Assembly (NCBI RefSeq): GCF_902859745.1
Contig: NZ_CADIJW010000018.1
Span: forward strand, 33,889 to 97,888
DNA length: 64,000 nucleotides
Reading direction: 5' to 3'
Source of the DNA: Achromobacter dolens
GTDB taxonomy: Bacteria > Pseudomonadota > Gammaproteobacteria > Burkholderiales > Burkholderiaceae_B
The notes under the pieces are model-generated. The model saw only the letters and a list, made by a program, of their open reading frames with translations, was not told where the DNA came from and ran no database searches. A program made the position numbers and the translations under genes. This document shows positions 43,120-52,147 of the stretch, piece after piece. The first letter of the stretch is position 1. Each line of letters begins with the position of its first letter.

Positions 43120-45656
43120 ATGGCCGATACCCTGGCGAAATACCGCGCCAAGCGCAATTTCAATGTGACGTCGGAGCCGGCCGAAGGCGGCCAGGCCAAC
43201 GAGGCGGCGCGCGCCTTCGTGATCCAGAAGCACTGGGCCAGCCGCCTGCACTACGACTTCCGGCTGGAACTGGATGGCGCCATGAAGAGCTGGGCCGTGC
43301 CCAAGGGACCCAGCTATGACCCGTCGGTCAAGCGCATGGCCGTGCAGGTGGAAGACCATCCCATCGCCTACAACCGCTTCGAGGGCGAGATCCCCAAGGG
43401 CCAGTACGGCGCCGGCAAGGTGATCATATGGGATCGCGGCACCTGGTCGCCGGTGGGCGATCCGGCCGAGGGCTACAGGCGCGGCCATCTCAAGTTCGAC
43501 CTGCATGGCGTCAAGATGCGTGGACGCTGGGCGCTGATCCGCATGAAGGGCCGCGAGTCGGAAAAGCAGCCGCCCTGGCTGCTGGTCAAGGACCGCGACG
43601 AACACGCCCGCGCCGAAAGCGAATTCAGCGTGGTGGACGATCGTCGCCGTCGTCGCCGCCGGCGTCGGGCGCCGGGGCATCGGACCTGCCGGGCGAGGCG
43701 GCGCCCTTGCCGGAGTTGCTCAAGCCGCAATTGGCCACGCTGGTGGAAGGCGTGCCGCGCCAGGCCGGCGATGACTGGATCTACGAGATGAAGTTCGACG
43801 GTTACCGTCTGCTGGCGCGGCTGCAGGAGGGCCAGGTGCGCCTGTACACGCGCAACGGCCATGACTGGGGGCCGAAGCTGCCGCACCTGGTGCGGGCGTT
43901 GCAGCGCCTGCCGCTGCCCGACGCCTGGATCGACGGCGAGATCGTGATGCTGGCCGACAACGGCGCGCCCAGCTTCCAGGCGCTGCAGAATGCCTTCGAC
44001 GGCGAACGCACCGACGGCATCCTGTTCTACGCGTTCGACCTGCCCTACGTCACCGGCCGCGACCTGCGCCAGGAGCCGCTGCGCGTGCGTCGCGCGGTGC
44101 TGGCGCGGGTCATGGAGGCCGCCGGCGGCGATCCGCTGCGCTTCAGCGAGGCCTTCGACGCGGCGCCGGCGGACCTGGTGGCCTCGGCCTGCAAGATGGG
44201 GCTGGAGGGCATCATCGCCAAGCGCCTGTCCGCGCCCTACGTATCGCGCCGCAGCGATAGCTGGGTCAAGCTCAAGTGCGCCCGCCGGCAGGAATTCGTC
44301 ATTGCCGGCTATACCGATCCCAAGGGCGCGCGGGTGGGGCTGGGCGCGCTGCTGCTGGCGTACCACGACGAGGACGGCGGGCTGGTCTACGCCGGCAAGG
44401 TCGGCACCGGCTTTGACGACATGGGCCTGGCGGCGCTGCAACGCCGCCTGAGCGCCCTGGAAACGGAGCGGCCCGCCGTCAAGGCGGCCGGCGTTGGCCG
44501 CGGCGTCCATTGGGTGCGGCCCGAGCTGGTGGCGGAAGTGTCGTTCGGCGAATGGACCGCTGCGGGGCATGTGCGCCACCCGGTCTTCCGCGGCTTGCGC
44601 ACCGACAAGCCGGCGCGGGCGATCACCAGGGAGACGGCGATGGGGGCCGATACGATGCAGTCCGACGATACGGCCGGCAAGACCGGCAAGGCCAAGACCG
44701 GCAAAGCCAAGACCGGCAAGGCCAAGGCGGGCAACGCCCAGACTGGCAAGGCCAAGGCGGGCAAGGCCCAGCCAGGCGCCGGCAAGCTGACCCACCCTGA
44801 ACGCATCATCGATCCGTCCACGGGGCTGACCAAGCTGGACCTGGCGCGCTACGACGGGCTGGTGGCGCCGCTGCTGCTGCGGCATCTGAAGGACCGGCCC
44901 GTTTCCTTTCTGCGCGCCCCGTCCGGCCTGAAGGGCGAGTTCTTTTTCCAGAAGCACCTGGAGGCGCCGATGCCGGGCGTGCGGCCGCTGCCGCAGGAAC
45001 TGGACCCGGATCATCCGCCCTTGATGGAGGTGCCGACGCCGCAGGCGATCATGTCGGCGGCGCAGATGAACGTAGTCGAGTTCCACACCTGGAACGCGGT
45101 GAAAAGCGCGATCGACAAGCCCGACCGCATGTTGTTCGACCTGGACCCGGGCGAAGGCGTGGCCTGGCCGTCGATGCAGCAGGCGGCGCGGCTGGTCCAC
45201 GTGATGCTGCGCGAAATCGGTTTGCGAAGCTGGCTCAAGACCAGCGGCGGCAAGGGCCTGCACGTGGTGGTGCCGCTGCGCCGGCAATACGACTGGGACA
45301 CGGTCAAGGCGTTCTCGCAGGCCATCGTCCAGCATCTGGCGCGCACGCTGCCGCAGGTGTTCGTGGCCAAGAGCGGTCCGAAGAACCGCGTCGGCCGGAT
45401 CTTCGCCGATTACCTGCGCAACGGCTTCGGCGCCACCACGGTGGCGGCCTGGTCGGCGCGTGCGCGGCCGGGGATGGGGGTGTCGGTGCCGCTGGCGTGG
45501 GACGAGCTGGACGAGGTCCGGGCCAGCGACCAGTGGACCATCGCCAACATCCATGAGCGCCTGGATGTCGGCGACTCGCCGTGGGACGACTACACCCCGC
45601 AAGCGCTGGGCGCGGCCATGAAGGCGATGGACTTCAAGCCGGATTCGGGCGGGTAG
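43120..45656 (+). pseudogene. ligD: ligD, multifunctional NHEJ ligase (PE-LIG-POL), broken by a frameshift
   Basis: Three LigD domains follow the ku gene in the order phosphoesterase-ligase-polymerase. The PE domain is read from 43120 (HWASRLHYDFRLELDG, WAVPKGPSYDP) and ends at FSVVDD near 43641, after which that frame becomes poly-Arg and stops at 43791. The ligase (motif I EMKFDGYRLL, IDGEIV, EGIIAKR) and polymerase (LFDLDPGEG, TSGGKGLHVVVPL, KNRVGRIFADYLRN) domains continue in the -1 frame to 45656. The switch falls in a TCG/CCG-rich linker at about 43640-43680. No good start exists for the second part before motif I except non-ATG codons. Possibilities are a one-base error, a real mutation, translational frameshifting or a split gene. 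Confidence 0.85.
44685..44774 (+). repeat. Six 15-bp repeats encoding a GKAKT-like linker in ligD
   Basis: Units of GGCAAGGCCAAGACC and close variants repeat six times without a gap, encoding Gly-Lys-Ala-Lys-Thr-type pentapeptides between the ligase and polymerase domains. The units preserve frame, so copy-number changes would alter linker length only. Confidence 0.85.
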
Positions 45657-45681
45657 GACGCCTCGGCGCCCCGATCCAGCC

Positions 45682-45707
45682 GTTGACCGGCGCCGGGGCC
45701 GGTCAAC
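45682..45707. terminator. Hairpin between convergent ligD and permease genes
   Basis: GTTGACCGGC (45682-45691) pairs perfectly with GCCGGTCAAC (45698-45707) around a 6-nt loop. It lies between the two stop codons and could act for both strands. No T-run. Confidence 0.6.
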
Positions 45708-45731
45708 AGGCGGGGGCTTGGGGCCGGCGGC

Positions 45732-47144
45732 CTACTCGGCGCCCGCCGGCGCCAGTTCCGCTTCGGCCCGGGCGCGCGTGCCGATGCCGAACACCTGCGC
45801 CACGATGCCCATGGCGACGATGACGCCGGCCAGGATCGAGGTGTAGACCACTTCGTTGCGATAGGTGCCTTCGATCACCATGGTGACCAGGGCGGCGATG
45901 ATGCAGACGATCACCGCATACGTCAGCCACGGGAACAGCCACATCCTGAATTCCAGCCGCACCCCGCGCGCCTGCAGGCGCTGGCGCATGCGCAATTGCG
46001 AGAAGGCGATGGCCAGGTAGACGAACAGCGCGATGGTGCCGGTGGCCTGCATCAGCACGTCATAGACGTCCATTTTCGAGGTCGCCATCATCCAGACGGC
46101 GGCGAAGGCGAACAGGCTGGAGACGATGACGCCGACATAGGGCGTGCCGGTCTTGCGCCCGGTGATCTGCATGACGCGGTGGGCGTCGCCGCGCCGGGCG
46201 AGCGAATAGAGCATGCGCGAGGCGGTGTACAGCGCTGAATTGAAGCAACTGCATACCGAAGTGAGCACGATGAAGTTGACGATCAACTGCGCGTGCGGAA
46301 TGCCGAGCGCGTCGAGCGCGACGTTGTAGGTGCCCTGGGTCGGCTGCGTCAGCCCGGGCGCGTTGTACGGCACCAGGCAGACCACGATGAAGATCGACCC
46401 CACGTAGAACAGGCAGATGCGCCACACCACCGAGCGCGTGGTCTTGATGATCTCGCGTCCCGGGTCGGCCGATTCGGCGGCGGCCACGGTGACGATCTCG
46501 GCGCCGATGAAGGCGAACATCACGCCCAGCAGCGCCACCACCACGGACTTGGGGCCGTTGGGCATGAAGCCCTGGCTGGTCAGGTGATCCCAGCCGTTGG
46601 CGGCGCCCCATGGCCACAGGTGCGCCAGCGCCAGGCTGCCCATCACCAGGAACAGCACGATGGCCACCACCTTGATGAGCGCGAACCAGAATTCGAATTC
46701 GCCGTAGTTGCGCACGTTCAGGAAGTTGACGATCAGCAGCGACACCGTCACCAGCAGCGCATAGCCCCAGGCCGGGACCATCGGGAACCAGCCGTGCAGG
46801 ATCTGCCCGGCGACGTAGGCTTCCCAGCCCATCAGCAGGGCCCAGAAGTACCAGTAGAGCCAGCCGATGGTAAAGCCCGCCCAGCGCCCGATGGCGCGGT
46901 CGGCGTAGGTCGAGAACGAGCCGGTGTCCGGCTGCGCGACCGCCATCTCGCCCAGCATGCGCATGGCCAGGATGACCAGGATGCCGCCGCCGATGTAGGC
47001 CAGGATGACGGCGGGGCCGGCCAGGGCGATCTGCTTGCCGGACCCCACGAACAGCGCGGCGCCGATGACGCCGGCGATGGACATCATCGTGAGGTGGCGG
47101 GACTTCAGGCCGCCCTTGAGCTCGGTATTGGGGGTGTTCTCCAA
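45732..47144 (-). CDS. APC-superfamily amino-acid permease (GabP/AroP-like)
   Basis: A 470-residue inner-membrane transporter with twelve hydrophobic spans. The family opening SRHLTMMSIAGVIGAALFVGSG and the loop MRMLGEMAVAQPDTGSFSTYA are clear, as is FIGAEIVTVAAAES. The start is a TTG at 47144 with a strong AGGAGAAGAAG site six nt upstream; no ATG fits. Members take up GABA, aromatic or other neutral amino acids by proton symport. It is a single gene with no catabolic partner next to it. Substrate not predictable. Confidence 0.9.
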   Translation of the reverse strand: MENTPNTELKGGLKSRHLTMMSIAGVIGAALFVGSGKQIALAGPAVILAYIGGGILVILAMRMLGEMAVAQPDTGSFSTYADRAIGRWAGFTIGWLYWYFWALLMGWEAYVAGQILHGWFPMVPAWGYALLVTVSLLIVNFLNVRNYGEFEFWFALIKVVAIVLFLVMGSLALAHLWPWGAANGWDHLTSQGFMPNGPKSVVVALLGVMFAFIGAEIVTVAAAESADPGREIIKTTRSVVWRICLFYVGSIFIVVCLVPYNAPGLTQPTQGTYNVALDALGIPHAQLIVNFIVLTSVCSCFNSALYTASRMLYSLARRGDAHRVMQITGRKTGTPYVGVIVSSLFAFAAVWMMATSKMDVYDVLMQATGTIALFVYLAIAFSQLRMRQRLQARGVRLEFRMWLFPWLTYAVIVCIIAALVTMVIEGTYRNEVVYTSILAGVIVAMGIVAQVFGIGTRARAEAELAPAGAE

Positions 47145-47333
47145 CTTCTTCTCCTCTCCGGATGCGCGGGGGCCATGGCGTGTTCGCCATCGGAATGGAA
47201 AAGAGGCATGTCCCCTGCCGGTTTATCGCTTTTTGCTATTAAGCGTAGGAGCATACGCCCCATGCCGCGAGGGTTGGCGCGCGTGCCATGTCCTGTTGCA
47301 AGTGCCAGGTTTTGTTGCGCGCGAGCGAGATAA

Positions 47334-50030
47334 TCAGACTGATAGCAGGCACAACGCCACCGGCACGTCATGCAACAGGTCGGCAACGTTCAGCGCCGCG
47401 GCCGGATGCCGGCGGTCGGACAGCACGTCATGCAGCTCGCCTCCCACGCCGGCCGGCAGGATCACATGCGTGTCCGCCCAATAGGCGCGGGCGGTCGCGC
47501 CATCGCCGCGCGCATAGCCGGCAATGGCGGTGGCGCAATGATGGGGCGCGAGGACCAGCAGAGCCTGGCCCGCATGGCGGCGCAGGAACGCCAGCAGGCG
47601 CGACGCGCGCGGTCCGCGTATCTCGAGGGGCAGCAACACGCCGTCGCGCAGCAGTTCGGGGTGACGGGCGCGCAGCGCCAGCGACCGCTGGATCAGTGCC
47701 TGCTTGATCGCGCCGCTGCGCCACGCGGCGGCGCTGGTGTCGAGGGCGCCGTCGCCGGCCGCCTCGGCCAGCAAGGCCGCGCGGCGTGCGTAGTCCACGG
47801 GACGGCGGTTGTCGGGATCGACCAGGCTGAAGTCCCACAGTTCGGCGCCCTGGTACAGATCGGGCATGCCCGGCAGGGTATAGCGCAGCAGCGTCTGGGT
47901 CAGGCTGTTGACCAGGCCGGCGGGCGCCAGCCGTTCGGCGAAATCCGCGATCTCCCGCAGCAGGCCGCGGCCGCCGGCGGTGTGCGCCAGCGCGTCCAGC
48001 GCCTGCCGGGCCGCGTCTTCGTAGGGGATGTCGGGCGCGGTCCAGCGCGTGTGCAGCTTGGCTTCGCGCAGCGCCTTCTGCTGCCATTGCGCCACGCGCT
48101 CGATAAGGGCGGCGACAGCGTCGGGGCGGTCGCCAATGTCCTCGGGCGCCAGCTCCAGCGGCCAGGCTCCGACCAGCGTCTGCAGCAGCAGGTAGCGGTC
48201 GGCGCGCGACGGCATGCCGTCGCGCGGGGCCAGGCGTTCGATCCAGTCGCTCGCGGCGGCGATCCAGGCCTGCGGGATTTCGCTCAGCGCGGCCAGTCGG
48301 CAGCGGCTGTCTTCGCCGCGCTTGTGGTCGTGGGTGGCGGTGGCCAGCATGGCGTCGGGATGGCTGCTGGCGCGCGCGGCGCAGGCGTCGAAAAACGCCT
48401 TCGGCGCCAGGGCGAACCGGGTGGGCGATGAACCCACCTCATTGCGCGAGAGCAAAGGGCCATGGCGATAGAACAGCGTGTCTTCCAGGGCCTTGGCGGC
48501 CAGGGGCGGGGTGAGTTGCTGGAAGTGGCGCAGCGCCCGCGCCCGCGCGCTGCGCAGGGCGGTGGCGGCGCTTTCCTCCTGGGGCTCGCCGGCCGAGCCG
48601 TCCAGCCATTGATCCAGCAGCGCCAGCAGGCGGCCGTCGGCGCTGTCGGCCGGGGCGGGCAGGCTGGCGCGCGCGCCGGCCAGGGCGATCCGCCAATGGT
48701 GGCGATCGGTGGCGCCGCGACCGCCATCCTCCGCATAACTGCGATACGCGGGAAACGCCGCCAGCAACGCGCTCAGCACGCGGTCGATGGCGGGCGCGGT
48801 CCAGTCGCGGGTGCGCAGGTCGAGCCGGGCGATCCGGGTGAGCGCGCGCACCAGCACCAGCCGCTCGGCGGCGAAGTGGCGCGCCAGCATCAGCTCGCGC
48901 GCCCGCAGCAGTTGCGTCGATGGCGGCCGGCGGTCGCCGGTGAGCGTTTGCCAGAAGGCCTCCAGCGGCTCCCGGGCGTCGGCCACGTGCAGCAGCGCGC
49001 CGACCTGGTCCATGAAATCGTAGCCGGTGGTGCCATCGACGGGCCAGCGCGGGTCGAGGGGTTCGTCCTGGGCGAGGATTTTCTCCACGATCAGGTAAGG
49101 CGCGCCTGACAGGCCGGCCTGCGCGCGCGCCGGCGCGGCCCGGGACAGGGCCGCGCGCAGCCGCCGCAGGTACGCACCCGGCATGGCCAGGCCGTCGACA
49201 TGGTCGATGCGCAGGCCGTCCAGCACGCCCTCCTGCACCAGCCGCAGGGGCAGGGCATGCACGGCGTCGAACACGATGTCGTCCTCGACCCGCACGCCGA
49301 CCAGCTCGGTGATCTCGAAGAAGCGCCGCCAGTTGATCTGATCGGGCGCGGTGCGCCACCAGGCCAGGCGGTAATGCTGGCGCTCCAGCAACTGATGCAG
49401 CCGGCGCCGGCCCTGGGGCGTGGCGGGCGCATGCGCGGCGCAGGTCCGCGCGGGGGATTGTTCGGATTGCGGGGCCTGCTCCAGCGGGTAGCGCTGGTCG
49501 CCGATGGCGATGGCATAGCCTTGTCCGGGGGCGTATGCCAACGTAATGTCGCCGTTCTCGAGGCAGACGCCGTAGGGTTCCGGCAGCACCGGCAGCAGCA
49601 CCTTGCCGCGCAGGGCCGGATCGGGCGCGCGCCAGTCGATGTCGAAGCAGCGCGAATGCGGACTGCGCTCGCCATGGCGCAATACGTCCGCCCACCAGGC
49701 GTTGGCGACGTCGGTCGCCATGTGGTTGGGCACGATGTCGGCGATCAGCCCCATGCCGCGCGCGCGCGCCTGCGCCGCCAGGCGCCGCAGCGCCGCCTCG
49801 CCGCCCAGGTCGACGCTGACCCGTCCGTGGTCGATCACGTCGTAGCCATGGGTGGACCCGGCGCGTGCCTGGGTGATGGGCGACAGGTACAGATGGCTGA
49901 TGCCGAGGCCCGCGAAGTAGGGCAGTTGCGCGCGGGCGTCGTCGAGGGTGAAGCCCGCGTGCAGTTGCAGGCGCAGCGTGGCCCGGGGGCGGCCGGCCCC
50001 CGCCGGCAGGACAGGTGCGTGGCTGTTCAT
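47334..50030 (-). CDS. treY: Maltooligosyl trehalose synthase
   Basis: An 898-residue GH13 enzyme, the usual TreY length. The barrel has YFAGLGISHLYLSPITQA, LIADIVPNHMA, DGLRIDHVDGL with the nucleophile Asp, YLIVEKILA with the acid Glu, and ATHDHKRGEDSR near the barrel end. It converts the reducing-end bond of maltooligosaccharides to alpha,alpha-1,1, giving maltooligosyl trehalose for TreZ. The start at 50030 overlaps the malQ stop (ATGA); the frame is open upstream but that is malQ's other frame. It is the last gene of the seven-gene alpha-glucan operon. Confidence 0.94.
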   Translation of the reverse strand: MNSHAPVLPAGAGRPRATLRLQLHAGFTLDDARAQLPYFAGLGISHLYLSPITQARAGSTHGYDVIDHGRVSVDLGGEAALRRLAAQARARGMGLIADIVPNHMATDVANAWWADVLRHGERSPHSRCFDIDWRAPDPALRGKVLLPVLPEPYGVCLENGDITLAYAPGQGYAIAIGDQRYPLEQAPQSEQSPARTCAAHAPATPQGRRRLHQLLERQHYRLAWWRTAPDQINWRRFFEITELVGVRVEDDIVFDAVHALPLRLVQEGVLDGLRIDHVDGLAMPGAYLRRLRAALSRAAPARAQAGLSGAPYLIVEKILAQDEPLDPRWPVDGTTGYDFMDQVGALLHVADAREPLEAFWQTLTGDRRPPSTQLLRARELMLARHFAAERLVLVRALTRIARLDLRTRDWTAPAIDRVLSALLAAFPAYRSYAEDGGRGATDRHHWRIALAGARASLPAPADSADGRLLALLDQWLDGSAGEPQEESAATALRSARARALRHFQQLTPPLAAKALEDTLFYRHGPLLSRNEVGSSPTRFALAPKAFFDACAARASSHPDAMLATATHDHKRGEDSRCRLAALSEIPQAWIAAASDWIERLAPRDGMPSRADRYLLLQTLVGAWPLELAPEDIGDRPDAVAALIERVAQWQQKALREAKLHTRWTAPDIPYEDAARQALDALAHTAGGRGLLREIADFAERLAPAGLVNSLTQTLLRYTLPGMPDLYQGAELWDFSLVDPDNRRPVDYARRAALLAEAAGDGALDTSAAAWRSGAIKQALIQRSLALRARHPELLRDGVLLPLEIRGPRASRLLAFLRRHAGQALLVLAPHHCATAIAGYARGDGATARAYWADTHVILPAGVGGELHDVLSDRRHPAAALNVADLLHDVPVALCLLSV

Positions 50031-52147
50031 GGTTTGCGTCCGCGCAGGGACCGCAGCGGGGCGAGGCGTTCGCGCACCGCCGGGTCCTTCAGGCAATCCG
50101 CCGCCGCCAGGGGCTGGCGCTGCCGCCAGTTGGGATGGCGGCTGTCGGCGCCCGGCAGGTTGGGTTGGTCGATCGCGCCGGTGGCATCCTCCAGGGGCAC
50201 CAGGGCCAGGGGGCACGGCGTGGCCGCGACGAAGGCCAGCAACGAGGCGCTGGGCGCTTGCGCAGGCGCGGGCGTGTCGGGCGGCAGGCGCGCATGGTCG
50301 CGCACCGCCTGCCACAGGCATTCGCGGTCCGCTTGGCGCTGCGCGCGCAGGTCGGTTTCGCGCTCGTCGGCGCCGAGCAGGCCAAGCCCGCTGCGCCAGT
50401 CGAGATCGCGGCCGCGCCACCAGCCCGCGAGCGTGGGCAGGTCATGGGTGGTCGTCATGGCGGCGGCCGGGGCCGGCCAGGCCTCGGGCGCGACGAAGCC
50501 GGCCGCGCGACGCGGGCCGGCCGCATCCCGCATGAACCACAACACGTCCATGCCCAGCAGTCCGTGGTCGCGCAGCGTGTCGTCAAAGCCCTCGGGCACG
50601 GTGCCCAGGTTTTCGCCGATCACCAGCGCCTGGTGGCGCCACGCCTCCAGCGCCGTCAGCCGCAGCAGCGTGCGCAGCGGATAGCGCAGGTAGGCGCCGT
50701 CGCTGGCCGGCGCGCCCTTCGGGATCAGCCACAGGCGCGCCATGCCCAGGATGTGGTCGATGCGCAGTCCGCCGGCGTGGGCCAGGCCTGCGCGCAGCAA
50801 CGCGAGGAAGGCGGCATAGCCGGATTGGCGCAGGGCCTGCGGCGACAGCGCCGTCAGGCCCCAGGCCTGCCCCTGCGGATTGTAGATATCGGGCGGCGCA
50901 CCCACGCCGGCGTGCCGCACCAGGTCGGCCTGGTGGCTCCAGGCATGGCTGCCGGCGGGGCTGGCGCCGATGGCCAGGTCGGCGATCAGGCCCACGCGCA
51001 TGCCGGCGCGCCTGGCCGTCTGCTGCGCCTGAGACAGGCTGACCGCGGCCAGCCATTGCGCGAAGATGTGGAAGTCCAGTTCGGCCGCCTGCGCCTGGGC
51101 GAAATCGCGGACCTCGGCGGAACGGGGATCGCGCAGGCCGTCCGCCCACGCGGTCCAGGCGCGAGGCGCGCCGGGCATGCGGCCCAGGTGTTCGTGCAGC
51201 GCTTCGAACAGCGCATGGTCGTGCAGGGACTGTCCGCCGGCCGCGCGGAACGCCTGCAGCGCCTGGCGCTGCTGCGGCGTCGCCGTGCGCTCGAAATCGC
51301 GATGCAGTTCGCGCAGCAGCCGCTGGCGGGCGCGGGCGGTCTGCGGCCAGTCGATCAGGTCCTGCTTGTCCAGGGCATGCAGCGCCTGTTGCGCCAGCGG
51401 CCCCATCCGCGCCAGCGCCGCGCGCACCGGCCTGTCGCCGAGCACGGCGGCGGGATCGGCATAGAGCGTGTTGAGGAACAGCCGGCTCGAAGGCGAATAG
51501 GGACTGTACTGCTCGGGATCCGCGGCGAACATCGCGTGGACCGGACTGATCGCCAGCGCGTCCGCGCCCGCTGCGCCCGCGCTCGCGGCCAGCTCGCGCA
51601 GCGCGCCGAAATCGCCATGGCCCTGGGTCGCGTGAACCGGATCGTCGCTGGCGCGTCGCAGGCTGTAGACCTGTACCGCCAGGCCCCAGGCGCGCGGCCG
51701 GGGCTCGCCCAGCAATTGGGAGGGCGTGGGGGCGCTGGCCGGCGCCACCGCCAGGAGGGTGGCGCCGGCGCGCAGCGCCAGGGTGTAGTAGCCGGGAACG
51801 GTGGGGAGGGCGATCTCCGGCTGGCCGGCGGCGTCCGGGGTGGTTTCCCCGGCCAGCGGCCTGGCGTGCGCGGCGCTGATCTCGTAGCGCCCCGCGCACG
51901 AAGGCGGCACCTTCAGCATGCCGCCGGCGATGCCGACCAGCATGGCCGGCAGTTGCGCCGCGCCGCGGGCGCTGGCCAGCCGTTCGTGGCTGTCGCGGAT
52001 GTCCGCGTCGCTGTCGGCGGGCAGGTCCATCGCGCGCAGCAGGGCGCGCAGCGTGTCGGGCGCGACGACGCGGGCCCGCTGGTGGGCGTCGGTCCAATGT
52101 TCCGCCAGGCCGGCGGCCTTGGCCAGCGCGGACAGCGAGGCGGTCAT
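50027..52147 (-). CDS. malQ: 4-alpha-glucanotransferase (amylomaltase, GH77)
   Basis: A 706-residue enzyme with an N-terminal extension of about 150 residues before the GH77 barrel. Active-site blocks are GLRIDHILGMARLW (nucleophile Asp), IGENLGTVPEGF (acid Glu) and TTTHDLPTLAGWW (transition-state Asp). It transfers glucan segments, adjusting chain lengths between debranching and TreY. The start at 52147 overlaps the treZ stop (ATGA). It sits between treZ and treY rather than with maltose genes, so it probably serves glycogen/trehalose turnover. Confidence 0.93.
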   Translation of the reverse strand: MTASLSALAKAAGLAEHWTDAHQRARVVAPDTLRALLRAMDLPADSDADIRDSHERLASARGAAQLPAMLVGIAGGMLKVPPSCAGRYEISAAHARPLAGETTPDAAGQPEIALPTVPGYYTLALRAGATLLAVAPASAPTPSQLLGEPRPRAWGLAVQVYSLRRASDDPVHATQGHGDFGALRELAASAGAAGADALAISPVHAMFAADPEQYSPYSPSSRLFLNTLYADPAAVLGDRPVRAALARMGPLAQQALHALDKQDLIDWPQTARARQRLLRELHRDFERTATPQQRQALQAFRAAGGQSLHDHALFEALHEHLGRMPGAPRAWTAWADGLRDPRSAEVRDFAQAQAAELDFHIFAQWLAAVSLSQAQQTARRAGMRVGLIADLAIGASPAGSHAWSHQADLVRHAGVGAPPDIYNPQGQAWGLTALSPQALRQSGYAAFLALLRAGLAHAGGLRIDHILGMARLWLIPKGAPASDGAYLRYPLRTLLRLTALEAWRHQALVIGENLGTVPEGFDDTLRDHGLLGMDVLWFMRDAAGPRRAAGFVAPEAWPAPAAAMTTTHDLPTLAGWWRGRDLDWRSGLGLLGADERETDLRAQRQADRECLWQAVRDHARLPPDTPAPAQAPSASLLAFVAATPCPLALVPLEDATGAIDQPNLPGADSRHPNWRQRQPLAAADCLKDPAVRERLAPLRSLRGRKP

